A stretch of 64,000 bases of DNA from Hoeflea_A sp965228785. GTDB taxonomy: Bacteria; Pseudomonadota; Alphaproteobacteria; Rhizobiales; Rhizobiaceae. Shown in pieces: positions 30,248-39,905 of this stretch. The stretch lies in contig CBDDIF010000001.1 in assembly GCA_965228785.1 (NCBI GenBank), positions 1,736,001-1,800,000 of the forward strand, in the 5' to 3' direction. Both the position numbers and the translations under genes were made by a program. Each line of letters opens with the position of its first letter. The first letter of the stretch is position 1. The notes under the pieces are model-generated. The model saw only the letters and a program-made list of their open reading frames with translations, did no database searches and was not told the DNA's origin.

Positions 30248-31753
30248 ATGCGACGTGGCAAGCGCAACAGAGCGGTACAGCAGACGAACACCCGTCCGGC
30301 GCCGGCGGCCGGAGGACGGTTTGCACCGTTGTCACCATCGGCTTGCAATCAGATCATCGAGTCTGCCTTTGCCATTCTCGAACGGATCGGCGTTTCCGGT
30401 GCTCCGAGCGATATCCGCGATCTGGCTCTCACGAACGGTGCGACCGAGCGCGGCGACGGACGGATTGTTCTGTCCAGGGCTCTGGTGGAAGACAAGCTGG
30501 CGACGGTGTGCAGGCGGGTTGAGCTGCCCGGTTTCGACCGCGATCGCGGTATCGAAGTCGGCGGCGGACGTGTGCATATCGGTACTGGCGGGGCGGCGGT
30601 GCAGGTGCTGGAATCCGACGGGCTGACCTTTCGCGACAGCGCACTGGCGGATCTCTACGGTCTGATGCGCATTGTCGATGCCTGCGACCACATCCACTAT
30701 TCGCTGCGTCCGGTGGTCGCGCGCGATCTGGCGGATCCGTTGATGCTCGACGTCAACACGGCGTTTGCGGCGCTGAAAGCGACGTCGAAACCCATCGGCA
30801 CCAGCTTTTTCGAGCCGGCCAATGTGGCGCCGGTGGTCGACATGTTCGATGCTGCTCTTGGAGGTGAAGGACGGTTTCGCGCGCAGCCTTTCTGCTTCGC
30901 CGCGGTCTGCCATGTGGTGCCGCCGCTGACCCTGGCCGAGGAAGCCTGCGGTGTCATGCGCGAGTGCGTGCGGCGGGGAATGCCATTGCAGATCTGTTCG
31001 GCGGCTCAGGCCGGGGCGACCAGTCCAGCAGCGCTCGCCGGGGCTCTCGCCCAGGGACTGGCGGAATCACTGGCCGGGCTGGTGCTCGTCAACATGATGC
31101 AACCGGGGTTTCCGTGCATTCTCGCTTTCCTGCCGTTTATCTCGGATTTGCGCACCGGGGCGATGACCGGTGGCTCGGGCGAGGCGGCCGTGGCCAACGC
31201 GGCGGCAGCGCAGCTTCTGCTGACCATGGGGCTTCCTTCGACCGTTTCCGCGGGCATGACCGACGCCAAGGTCGCCGATGCACAGGCCGGTTACGAAAAG
31301 GGCTACACCGTTGCCCTGGCGGCGCAGGCCGGTGCCGACATGATCAATCTGTCGGTCGGCATGCTCGGCTCGATCATGGCCGCCAGCAAGGAGACACTGG
31401 TCATCGACAACGACATGTGCGGTGCCATCCAGCGCTCGGTGCGCGGTGTGGAGATGTTTGATGGTGCGATCGATCTGGATTTGATCGAGCAGGTGGTCAC
31501 GGGCGAAGGCCACTTTCTCGGCACCGGTCAGACGCTGGATCTGATGTCGACCGAGTACGTCTACCCGGCGCTGGGCGACCGGCAAAGTGTCTCCGAGTGG
31601 TTGCAAAGCGGGGCGCAGACCGTTTGGGACCGCGCCCGGGAGCGGGTCGCGGAGATCGAGGCCATGCCCGCGCCCGACCATCTTCCGGCAGACGCCGAAG
31701 CTGCCATCCGGGCGCGCCTGCCTATTCATCTGCCAGAACTCGTGAAGGCGTGA
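30248..31753 (+). CDS. MttB-family (trimethylamine/betaine) methyltransferase homolog
   Basis: The 501-residue TIM-barrel protein matches COG5598, homologs of trimethylamine methyltransferase MttB. GGRFAPLS, an N-terminal helical segment, and core strands LGTSFFEPANVAPVVDMF and GFPCILAFLPFISDLRTGAMTGGSGEAAV are visible. There is no in-frame amber codon, so it belongs to the large non-pyrrolysine group, some members of which demethylate glycine betaine or related quaternary amines. ATG 30248 is preferred over the GTG 42 bases upstream because GAGGG precedes it. It overlaps nothing and is followed after 3 bp by an FAD/GcvT dehydrogenase gene, suggesting stepwise N-demethylation. Confidence 0.85.
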   Translation: MRRGKRNRAVQQTNTRPAPAAGGRFAPLSPSACNQIIESAFAILERIGVSGAPSDIRDLALTNGATERGDGRIVLSRALVEDKLATVCRRVELPGFDRDRGIEVGGGRVHIGTGGAAVQVLESDGLTFRDSALADLYGLMRIVDACDHIHYSLRPVVARDLADPLMLDVNTAFAALKATSKPIGTSFFEPANVAPVVDMFDAALGGEGRFRAQPFCFAAVCHVVPPLTLAEEACGVMRECVRRGMPLQICSAAQAGATSPAALAGALAQGLAESLAGLVLVNMMQPGFPCILAFLPFISDLRTGAMTGGSGEAAVANAAAAQLLLTMGLPSTVSAGMTDAKVADAQAGYEKGYTVALAAQAGADMINLSVGMLGSIMAASKETLVIDNDMCGAIQRSVRGVEMFDGAIDLDLIEQVVTGEGHFLGTGQTLDLMSTEYVYPALGDRQSVSEWLQSGAQTVWDRARERVAEIEAMPAPDHLPADAEAAIRARLPIHLPELVKA

Positions 31754-31756
31754 TCC

Positions 31757-34171
31757 ATGAAGACGCAAGCCGACATCGTGATCATTGGCGGTGGTGCCGT
31801 TGGCGTGTCGATCCTGTACCACCTCGCCAAGGCCGGCGCGACCGACGCGTTGCTGATCGAGAAGAACGAGCTGACCAGTGGGTCGACCTGGCACGCGGCA
31901 GGCAATATCCCGACTTACGCGAACAGCTGGGGCGGCATGCGTGTCGGCAACTACGCCTGGCGTCTCTACAGGGAACTGGCGGAGGAGGTCGATTATCCGA
32001 TTACCTATCGTCATACGGGGGCCTTCTGGCCGGCGCACACGCGCGATCGCATGGATCTTTTCTGTCATCTGATCGGAATTTCCAAGGGTCTGGGCTACGA
32101 CATGGCGATGCTGACACCGTCCGAGATGGATGCAATACACCCCTGGTTCAGCCCGGGCGACAGCATCATCGGCGGGATCTACGACCCCTATGAAGGGGAC
32201 GTCGACCCCAGCCAGTTGACGCAGGCTCTGGCCAAGGGCGCTCGCGATCGCGGCGCGCAGATTGCGCGCTTTACCGAAGTGACAGGCGTCAACCGCCGCC
32301 CCTCGGGCGAGTGGCGCGTGATGACCGACAAGGGTGAGGTGATCTGCAACACGGTCGTCAACGCTGCCGGTTACTATGGTCGACAGGTCGGCGAAATGGT
32401 GGGACAGAAGCTGCCCGTCGTCACCCTGGAGCATCAGTATCTGGTGACCGGCAGCCTGCCGCAGCTGGAAGCTGACCCGGAAAATTTCCCGCTCGTGCGC
32501 GATCCCGATATCAGATACTACCTGCGGCGTGAGCGGAACGGGCTGCTGCTCGGATCCTACGGCCACGAGGGCCGTGCGGCCTGGTTGGACGGCATGCCCG
32601 AGGACTTTGCCAACCAGCTTTTTCCCGACAGCGTCGAGGATATTGCCGGGGTGCTTGAGGCAGCGCTAGCGCACGTGCCGATCCTCGCGGAAGCCGGGGT
32701 CAGTCGCTTCGTCAACGGACCGATCCCCTATTCGCCCGATGGGGCGCCGCTATGCGGCCCGGCTTTCAGCCTGCCCAACTTCTATCACGCATGCTGCTTT
32801 CCAGTGGGCATCACCCATTCGGCCGCCGCCGCCAAGACCCTGACCGAATGGATCGTCGAGGGCGAGCCGGAGTGGGACATGTCGATGTGGGATCCGCGCC
32901 GCTTCGATGACTGGGCGAGCTTCGATTATTCGGTCGCCCGCGCTTGCGAGCTCTACGAAAACCAATATGCCATCCCGTATCCGCACCGAATCTGGAAATC
33001 CGCCCGTCCGGTGAATCGCACACCGCTCTACGACACATTGAAAGAAGCCGGAGCGGTTTTCGGTCAGGTCGCCGGCTGGGAGCGCGCCTTCTGGTTCGAG
33101 ACCGACGCCATCCGTGACAACGGGGAGCTGAGTTTTCGGCATGAAGCCTGGCACGATGCAGTGAGAGCTGAATGCGAAGCGGTGCGCGATTGCGTCGGCG
33201 TGATGGATCACGGGGGCTTCACCCGCTACGAGGTCGACGGGGAGGGCGCCACCGAATTCCTCGATCTTGTGTTCTGCGGAGCGATGCCCGCGATCGGTCG
33301 GGTGAAGCTGAGCTACATGCTGACGCACAAAGGCAAGGTCTGGTCGGAGGCGACCATCGCCCGGCTTGCGGAGAACCGATACCTCCTGTGCGGCCCGACG
33401 CTGGCCGATCAGCGCGACCTTGACTGGATGATGCAGTTCCTGCCCGCCAACGGCGTCGACCTCAGGAGAGGATCGGAGCTCGACGCAGCGCTTATGGTCA
33501 TGGGGCCGAAGGCGCGCGAGGTGCTGCAACCGCTCACTCAAAATGATCTCTCTCGGGAGGCCGCGCCCTGGATGTCGGTGCGTGACATTACCATCGCCGG
33601 GGCGCGGGCGATTGCGCTGCGGATCTCCTATGTCGGCGAACTGGGCTGGGAACTGCATGTGCGCAGCGACGACCTTCCGACCGTTTATGCTGCAATTATG
33701 GAGCAAGGTGCTGCTCTCGGCGTGGTCCAGTTCGGCTCCTATGCACTGAATGCCATGCGGCTGGAGAAGGGCTATCACGGTTGGGGCGCCGATTTCGGGG
33801 TCGAATACACCGCCTTCGATGCAGGGCTCGATCGGTTTGTCAGCCGCAAGAAGCAGAGCTTTGTCGGGCGCGACGCATTTCTGGCGCAGGCCGAGCTGCC
33901 ACGTCAGTACCGTTTTGCCGGTTTTGTCCTCGACGGCCATGGAGCCGACGCGCTTCCCTCTGATCCGATCTGCCGCGACGGTCACCCGGTGGGCTATGTC
34001 AGTTCAGGAGGCACGGGCTTTCGCATCGGGAAGCGTCTGGCGCTCGGCTACCTGACCGTCGATGCACGGCCCGGCGATTTGTTTGATATCGAGGTGCTGG
34101 GCGAGCCGGTTCGCGCAACCGTTGCCACGGTGCCATTCTACGATCCGGAAAACCTGCGTTTGAAGAGCTGA
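31757..34171 (+). CDS. FAD-dependent dehydrogenase with GcvT domain (dimethylglycine/sarcosine dehydrogenase type), copy 1
   Basis: The 804-residue protein has an N-terminal DAO-type FAD domain (IVIIGGGAVGVSILYHLAKAG, then STWHAAGN whose His is the usual covalent flavin ligand), a central FAO_M linker and C-terminal aminomethyltransferase domains (KLSYMLTHKGKVWSEATIA, SYVGELGWELHV, YALNAMRLEKGYHGWGADFG). Such fusions oxidise N-methyl groups of dimethylglycine or sarcosine and pass the C1 unit to tetrahydrofolate. It is translated 3 bp after the MttB-like gene. Confidence 0.87.
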   Translation: MKTQADIVIIGGGAVGVSILYHLAKAGATDALLIEKNELTSGSTWHAAGNIPTYANSWGGMRVGNYAWRLYRELAEEVDYPITYRHTGAFWPAHTRDRMDLFCHLIGISKGLGYDMAMLTPSEMDAIHPWFSPGDSIIGGIYDPYEGDVDPSQLTQALAKGARDRGAQIARFTEVTGVNRRPSGEWRVMTDKGEVICNTVVNAAGYYGRQVGEMVGQKLPVVTLEHQYLVTGSLPQLEADPENFPLVRDPDIRYYLRRERNGLLLGSYGHEGRAAWLDGMPEDFANQLFPDSVEDIAGVLEAALAHVPILAEAGVSRFVNGPIPYSPDGAPLCGPAFSLPNFYHACCFPVGITHSAAAAKTLTEWIVEGEPEWDMSMWDPRRFDDWASFDYSVARACELYENQYAIPYPHRIWKSARPVNRTPLYDTLKEAGAVFGQVAGWERAFWFETDAIRDNGELSFRHEAWHDAVRAECEAVRDCVGVMDHGGFTRYEVDGEGATEFLDLVFCGAMPAIGRVKLSYMLTHKGKVWSEATIARLAENRYLLCGPTLADQRDLDWMMQFLPANGVDLRRGSELDAALMVMGPKAREVLQPLTQNDLSREAAPWMSVRDITIAGARAIALRISYVGELGWELHVRSDDLPTVYAAIMEQGAALGVVQFGSYALNAMRLEKGYHGWGADFGVEYTAFDAGLDRFVSRKKQSFVGRDAFLAQAELPRQYRFAGFVLDGHGADALPSDPICRDGHPVGYVSSGGTGFRIGKRLALGYLTVDARPGDLFDIEVLGEPVRATVATVPFYDPENLRLKS

Positions 34172-34174
34172 GAG

Positions 34175-36589
34175 ATGACGAAACCCCTGCCTTCGGACGT
34201 TAAGGTCGCGATAGTGGGCGGCGGCATCGTCGGCTGCGCCACAGCCTACCATTTGGCAAAGGCCGGCTGGTCGGTGGCACTGTTCGAACGCAAGAAGCTG
34301 ACCAGCGGGACCACCTGGCATGCAGCCGGGCTCGTTAGCGAAACCCAGGGTGTGCCGGTCCTGTCCGCGCTGGCAAAATACGGTCTCGACCTGATGGAGC
34401 GCCTTGAGGACGAGACCGGCCAGAGCACCGGTTTCAAGCGCAATGGCTCGATCACGCTGGCGCTGAACGATGCACGGGTCGAAGAGCTGCGCCGCAAGGT
34501 CGACTACAGCCATGGCTGCGGCATCCGCGCGGAGGAGATCTCACTGAATGAGGCACGCGACCGCTGGCCGTTGCTGTCGGTCCATGGCGCGAAGAGCGCG
34601 TTCTGGTTTCCGGGTGACGGCTATACCAACCCGATCGACACCACCATGGCGCTCGCCAGGGGCGCACGCATGAATGGTGCGCAGATTTTCGAGGACACCC
34701 GGGTCGAGCGGGTTGTCATCGAGGCCGGTCGCGTTGTGGGTGTGGAGCTGGCCGACGGCATGGTCCGTGCCGAGCATGTGGTCAACGCCACCGGCATGTG
34801 GGCGCGCGATTTCGGGTTGAGCCACGGGGTCAACCTGCCGCTGCACGCGACCAACCACTACTACATCGTCACCGACCCGATCGATGGTGTGACCGGTGAT
34901 CTGCCGGTGTTGCGGGTTATGGATGAATATGCCTACTACAAGGAGGACGCCGGCAAGCTGCTGATCGGCTGCTCAGAACCCGACGCGACGCCGTGGCGGC
35001 CGGAAGGCGGCATACCGGAGCATTTCGAATTCGACGAATTGCCTTGCGACGAGGAGCAACTTTTCCCGCTCCTGGAAGCAGCATCCGAGCGCGTGCCAGC
35101 GCTGGCGACTTCCGGTATTCGCACATTCTTCAACGGGCCCGAGAGTTTCACGCCGGACGGCAAGCCCTATCTCGGTCCGGTTGCGGATGTGAACGGGCTT
35201 TGGGTCGCCGCCGGATACAATTCCACCGGCATTCAAAATGGTCCGGGCGCGGGCAGGGCGCTGGCCGAATGGATCATGGCCGGGCACATGACCATGGATC
35301 TGACGGATGTCGATGTTCGCCGCGTCGTGCCGGGTCTGAGTGCTCAGCGCTATGTCGCTGAAAAAGCGGCGGAAACCTTGTCACTGGCCTACGCGATGCA
35401 CTGGCCATATCACCAGCGAAAGGTGGCGCGTGGCCTGCGGCGCACGCCCTATCATGCGGCGCTGAAGGCTGCAGGCGCACAATTCGGCAGCGCCAGTGGC
35501 TGGGAGCGCCCTCTTGTCTATGGTACCGAGGTAACCGATGGGTTCGACCGCCAGCCATGGTTCGACACATGGCGCGCCGAACATGAAGCCCTTCGCAGCG
35601 ATCTCGGAATGATTGATCTCACCTTCGGTCGCCTTGTCGTCGACAGCGAGGCGGCCGAGGCGCAGATGCAGCGCCTCTGTGGTGCGAACATGGCGGTCTC
35701 GCCAGGTGCCCTGGTCTATACCCATATGTTCAATGCTCAGGGAGGGATCGAGGCAGATGTGACCGTCGCCCGCCTGTCGCAGACCCGCTATCTGGTGATG
35801 GCATCGGCCGGCGCCGAACCACAGTGTGAGAGCTGGCTCAAAGCGCAGCTGCGCGGCACCGGCGTCAGCGTGGTCAACATCACATCGTCCGAGGCGACGC
35901 TGGCCCTGATGGGGCCACGGGCCCGCGAGTTCCTGAGCGGTCTGACGGATGCGGATTTGTCCAACGACGCTTTTCCATTTGCGAGCTTCCGGCAGAACCA
36001 CGTGGGTCATGCCCCGGTGCGGGCGCAGCGGATCACCTATGTGGGCGAACTTGGCTGGGAACTGCACGTGCCCGCAGAATTTGCACAGCATGTATTTGAA
36101 ACGGTGACGGGCGCGGCTGATGCGCCTCGGCTCTGCGGCGGCATGGCGGTGGATAGCTGCAGGATCGAAAAGGCGTTCCGTCATTGGGGCCATGACATCG
36201 GGCCCTTCGACACACCGGTTGAGGCCGGCCTGACCTTCGCCTGCGACTTTGCCACGGACTTCATTGGCAAAGAGGCCATCGAGTCACGCCGCCAGCAGGG
36301 GGCTGCGGGCCGGTTGCTGCAGTTCCGGCTCGATGATCCTGAAGCCCTTGTCTTTGGCAAAGAGCCTATTTTGCGCGGGGACGAGATCGTCGGTCGGCTG
36401 ACCTCGGCCAGCTATGGTTGGACCGTGGGGAGCGGTGTCGGGCTTGGTTATGTCACGCGCCCCGGTGGCTTGGCGGTCAGCGATTTGGCCGCCTCTGACT
36501 ATACCATCATGGTGGCGGGGCAGCCTGTCCGCGCCGTTGCCAGCCTGCGCCCGCTTTACGATCCAGCCAATCAGAGGATGCGCGGCTGA
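34175..36589 (+). CDS. FAD-dependent dehydrogenase with GcvT domain, copy 2
   Basis: A tandem paralog of the preceding gene, also exactly 804 residues. It has the same order of domains: VAIVGGGIVGCATAYHLAKAG, TTWHAAGLV for flavin attachment, and the GcvT part (VYTHMFNAQGGIEADVTVA, YVGELGWELHVPAEF, DSCRIEKAFRHWGHDIG). The two copies clearly differ throughout, so this is an old duplication with probable specialisation for successive demethylations. Its TGA abuts the LysR stop codon on the other strand (TGATCA). Confidence 0.87.
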   Translation: MTKPLPSDVKVAIVGGGIVGCATAYHLAKAGWSVALFERKKLTSGTTWHAAGLVSETQGVPVLSALAKYGLDLMERLEDETGQSTGFKRNGSITLALNDARVEELRRKVDYSHGCGIRAEEISLNEARDRWPLLSVHGAKSAFWFPGDGYTNPIDTTMALARGARMNGAQIFEDTRVERVVIEAGRVVGVELADGMVRAEHVVNATGMWARDFGLSHGVNLPLHATNHYYIVTDPIDGVTGDLPVLRVMDEYAYYKEDAGKLLIGCSEPDATPWRPEGGIPEHFEFDELPCDEEQLFPLLEAASERVPALATSGIRTFFNGPESFTPDGKPYLGPVADVNGLWVAAGYNSTGIQNGPGAGRALAEWIMAGHMTMDLTDVDVRRVVPGLSAQRYVAEKAAETLSLAYAMHWPYHQRKVARGLRRTPYHAALKAAGAQFGSASGWERPLVYGTEVTDGFDRQPWFDTWRAEHEALRSDLGMIDLTFGRLVVDSEAAEAQMQRLCGANMAVSPGALVYTHMFNAQGGIEADVTVARLSQTRYLVMASAGAEPQCESWLKAQLRGTGVSVVNITSSEATLALMGPRAREFLSGLTDADLSNDAFPFASFRQNHVGHAPVRAQRITYVGELGWELHVPAEFAQHVFETVTGAADAPRLCGGMAVDSCRIEKAFRHWGHDIGPFDTPVEAGLTFACDFATDFIGKEAIESRRQQGAAGRLLQFRLDDPEALVFGKEPILRGDEIVGRLTSASYGWTVGSGVGLGYVTRPGGLAVSDLAASDYTIMVAGQPVRAVASLRPLYDPANQRMRG

Positions 36590-37516
36590 TCAGGTGATGT
36601 GGAAGCCGCCCTCACGGCTCCCGCACCATTCGACAAGCAGATCGGCCACGATGTTGATCGGGTCTCCCTCGGTGCGGTCGTCGGAACGCAGCAGTGCGGA
36701 CCAGGGAACCTGGATGCCGTCGCGCGTGACCTGTGCACCGACAATCCGGCCTTCTGCCAGGGCCGCCTGCATGGCCCAGCTTGCCAGGACACTGGTGCCG
36801 AGATCGGACGCGACGAGTTCGACGATTGCCTCGGGCAGTTCGACGGTCGCCGCCCAGCGCGGATAACTTTCCGTCGGTCGAAACAGCAGCGCGAATTCGC
36901 GGTCGGGTTCCGGCACCTTGGTGTAGGTGATGAACGGCTCGCCGATGATGTCGGCGCCTTCGACAAAGTCCCGCCCCGCCAACCGATGGCCCGGCGCCAT
37001 GATGTAGAGCAACGGGTCCTCAAACAGATCCAGTGCAGTCAATCCCGGCTGCTCCGGCGCCCGTGAAACGACGGCAATATCGATGTGCCGGTTGATGACG
37101 CTGGTGATCGGGTCGCTGCGCGCGCCGGCCATGATCTGCAGATCGATGCCGGTGGTGCGCGATTTGAGAAACCGGATAAACTCCGGCAACCAACGATAGT
37201 TCGAATAGGCCTCGACCGACATCCGGACCACATGCTGGATCCCGGCATTCATGCGTCGAACGTCCTCTTCGGCGCGTCCGAGATCACTCAGGATACGCTC
37301 GGCGACCACCGCCATGTGTTCGGCAGCCGGTGTCTTGCGCAGCCGTTTGTGCAGGCGGGTAAAGAGCGGCACATCCAACCGCCGTTCCGCTTCTCGAAGG
37401 CGATGCGAGAGCGCCGATGGCGTGACCCCCAGAATTTCGGCGGCGTCGGAGATGCGTCCCGTCTGATCAAGGGCCTTGATCAGTTGGAGATGGCGAAGGT
37501 CGAGGAGGGGCTTCAT
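36590..37516 (-). CDS. LysR-type transcriptional regulator
   Basis: The 308-residue protein has an N-terminal winged helix (LRHLQLIKALDQTGRISDAAEILGVTPSALSHRLREAERRL, about residues 7-47) and the LysR substrate-binding fold (SVEAYSNYRWLPEFIRFLKS onward). It resembles MetR-like members in the N-terminal helix. It is divergent from the aminotransferase operon with a 109-bp intergenic region, the usual arrangement for a LysR activator of its neighbour. The effector is unknown. Confidence 0.88.
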   Translation of the reverse strand: MKPLLDLRHLQLIKALDQTGRISDAAEILGVTPSALSHRLREAERRLDVPLFTRLHKRLRKTPAAEHMAVVAERILSDLGRAEEDVRRMNAGIQHVVRMSVEAYSNYRWLPEFIRFLKSRTTGIDLQIMAGARSDPITSVINRHIDIAVVSRAPEQPGLTALDLFEDPLLYIMAPGHRLAGRDFVEGADIIGEPFITYTKVPEPDREFALLFRPTESYPRWAATVELPEAIVELVASDLGTSVLASWAMQAALAEGRIVGAQVTRDGIQVPWSALLRSDDRTEGDPINIVADLLVEWCGSREGGFHIT

Positions 37517-37625
37517 GCGGTTTTCCGTGGCTGAAGAAAATTCACGTAATAAGGAAAACTTCGAGATTGTTCTTCAGTCAAGATGAATGTGAAATTCGCC
37601 ACGAACCATGCCGCGGAGCAGTTGA

Positions 37626-39002
37626 ATGAACGTCGACGCCAAACATACGATCGCCGCGGACATCGCGCATCATGTTCACCCGCAATCCAACCTGCGGCAG
37701 CATGCCGAACAGGGTCCGACCATGATCGTGCGCGGCGAGGGTGTTTTCATCTACGACACCGAGGGCCGGCAGATCATCGACGGTTTTTCGGGGCTGGGTT
37801 GCGTCAGCCTGGGCTATCACAATGAACGGCTGGCAGAGGCTGCCAGGCGACAGATGAACACGCTGCCCTTCGCGCCGACCTTCTACAACCGGTCGCACCC
37901 GCGCGTCGCCGAGCTCGGCGAGCGGCTGATTGGCCTGGCTCCGGGCGACATGAGCCGGGTCATGTTCCAGTGTTCGGGCTCCGAGGCCAACGACACGGCA
38001 ATCAAACTGCTGTGGTACGCCAACACGGCCCGCGGAGAGCCGAACCGGCGCAAGATCATCGGGCGCATCCGCGGTTATCACGGCAACACCGTTGCCACGG
38101 CGTCGCTATCGGGTCAGCCGCACATGCATGCCAAGTTCGGCCTGCCGCTGCCCGAGTTCAAACATACCGAGCTGCCCAATTATTATCGCTTTCATATTGA
38201 CGGTGAGAGCGAGGAGGAGTTTTCGGCTCGGATGGCTCGCAGCTTCGAGGATCTGATCCTGGCGGAGGGACCCGAAACGATCGCAGCCTTTTTCGCCGAG
38301 CCCGCCATCTCGGGCGGCGGTGCGCTGATGCCGCCCAAGGGCTATTGGGAGGAAATGCAGGCGGTATTGCAAAAGTACGATATCCGGTTCGTCGTTGACG
38401 AGGTGGTCTGTGGTTTCGGTCGAACCGGCAATTTATGGGGAGCTGAAACCTGGGGGCTCAAGCCGGACATGATGACCTGCGCCAAGGCACTGTCGGCTGC
38501 TTTTTTCCCGGTCTCCGCGCTGATGTTCAAGGACGAGCTTTACGCCGACATGATGAAGAATTCCGACGAGGTCGGCGTTTTCGGCCATGGCTACACCTAT
38601 GCGGGGCACCCGGTCGGTGCGGCCGTGGCTTTGCAGGCACTCGATATCTATGATGAGATCGACCTGGTCGGCCATGTGCGCAAGGTCAGCCAAACCTTTC
38701 TTGAGAAATGCCATGCCCTGCGCGATCACCCGCTGGTTGCCGAAGTCCGCGGCGTTGGCCTCTTCTGCGGCTTCGAGCTGATGAGGGACGCCGCCAAGCG
38801 CGAACCTTTCGATCCGTCCTGGAAGGTCGGCGAGCTGGTGCAGAATTTTGCCCACGACCGCGGGCTATACCTGCGAGCCATCGGCGACCGGATCAGCTTC
38901 ATGCCGCCGCTGATCATCAATGAGGAGGAGGTTGGTATCGCGGCCGCCCGCTTCAAAGCGGCGCTTGATGATGCGTGGCAGGTTATCAGGGTAAAATTGT
39001 AG
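37626..39002 (+). CDS. Class III (omega) aminotransferase
   Basis: This 458-residue PLP enzyme of the class III family has FQCSGSEANDTAIKLLWYAN (phosphate-binding), the long FVVDEVVCGFGRTGNLWGAE (Asp contacting PLP) and MMTCAKALSAAFFPVSALMF with the Schiff-base Lys. GHGYTYAGHPVGAAVAL follows. Enzymes of this group move amino groups between omega- or beta-amino acids or amines and pyruvate. It is the first gene of an operon that also encodes a dehydrogenase pair. ATG 37626 is 4 bases after GAGCAGTTGA. Confidence 0.9.
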   Translation: MNVDAKHTIAADIAHHVHPQSNLRQHAEQGPTMIVRGEGVFIYDTEGRQIIDGFSGLGCVSLGYHNERLAEAARRQMNTLPFAPTFYNRSHPRVAELGERLIGLAPGDMSRVMFQCSGSEANDTAIKLLWYANTARGEPNRRKIIGRIRGYHGNTVATASLSGQPHMHAKFGLPLPEFKHTELPNYYRFHIDGESEEEFSARMARSFEDLILAEGPETIAAFFAEPAISGGGALMPPKGYWEEMQAVLQKYDIRFVVDEVVCGFGRTGNLWGAETWGLKPDMMTCAKALSAAFFPVSALMFKDELYADMMKNSDEVGVFGHGYTYAGHPVGAAVALQALDIYDEIDLVGHVRKVSQTFLEKCHALRDHPLVAEVRGVGLFCGFELMRDAAKREPFDPSWKVGELVQNFAHDRGLYLRAIGDRISFMPPLIINEEEVGIAAARFKAALDDAWQVIRVKL

Positions 39003-39012
39003 GAGAAATTGC

Positions 39013-39903
39013 ATGTCCGGAATTGCCGTCATCGGCCTTGGCACCATGGGTCTGCCGATGGCCCGGCACCTGAGATCAAGCGGATATGAGGTTGTCGGAG
39101 TGGATGAAAGCCCGATGGCCCGTTCGGCCTTTGATGGGGCACAGTCTCCCCGGGATGCGAATTATTCCAAGACCGGAACCATCCTGACGATGCTCCCGGA
39201 AGGTGCGCATGTTCTGAGTTCCTATCAGGACATCATTGTTGACCGTGCGGCGCCCGGTACCCTGCTGATTGATAGCTCGACGATCGATGTGGACACCGCG
39301 CGACAGCTGAACGCTCTGGCCTCGGAGCGTGGTCTGTCACAGGTCGACGCTCCGGTCTCCGGCGGACCGGAAGCGGCCGGTCGGGGTGAGTTGAGCTTCA
39401 TGGTTGGCGGCACCGATGCGGATGTTGCGCGTGCCAGACCCCTGCTTGAAGAGCTTGGCCGGAAGATCACCCATTTCGGTGCACCCGGATCCGGGCAGGC
39501 GGCAAAGGCCTGCCACAACATGATCTGCGGCATCACGGCGATGGCCGTGCTCGAAGGATTTGCGCTTGCCGACGCAATGGAGCTGGACCTGGTGCAGTTT
39601 TATGAGCTTTGTGCCGGCGCTGCGGCCCAGAGCTGGACGCTTGAAAACCGTTGTCCGATCCCCGGTGTCGTGCCTCAGGCACCGGCTTCCAACGGCTTTG
39701 CGCCGGGTTTCGCCGCAGCACTGATGGCGAAGGACCTGCGGCTTGCTCAGGAGGCGGCACGTAGCAGCGGGCAGGAGACGCCCTTCGGTGCTCTTGCTGC
39801 TTCGTCATTCACGGATTTTGCCAAAGACACAGGTGGCGCGGAGGATTTTTCGGCCTACTACCGAACTCTTCGTGCGCTGCCGGAAATCGCCGAGGACAAT
39901 TGA
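39013..39903 (+). CDS. 3-hydroxyisobutyrate-dehydrogenase-like NAD(P) oxidoreductase
   Basis: The 296-residue beta-hydroxyacid dehydrogenase has the Rossmann start GIAVIGLGTMGLPMARHLRSSG, the substrate signature DAPVSGGPEAAGRGELSFMVGG and the catalytic Lys in GQAAKACHNMICGIT. It would oxidise a 3-hydroxyacid to a semialdehyde, the substrate class of the aldehyde dehydrogenase encoded next. GGAGAAA lies before the ATG. Confidence 0.87.
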   Translation: MSGIAVIGLGTMGLPMARHLRSSGYEVVGVDESPMARSAFDGAQSPRDANYSKTGTILTMLPEGAHVLSSYQDIIVDRAAPGTLLIDSSTIDVDTARQLNALASERGLSQVDAPVSGGPEAAGRGELSFMVGGTDADVARARPLLEELGRKITHFGAPGSGQAAKACHNMICGITAMAVLEGFALADAMELDLVQFYELCAGAAAQSWTLENRCPIPGVVPQAPASNGFAPGFAAALMAKDLRLAQEAARSSGQETPFGALAASSFTDFAKDTGGAEDFSAYYRTLRALPEIAEDN

Positions 39904-39905
39904 TC

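Noticed and set aside
30248..31753. Pyrrolysine-containing MttB
   Set aside because: The frame has no internal TAG and no pyl genes are in the window.
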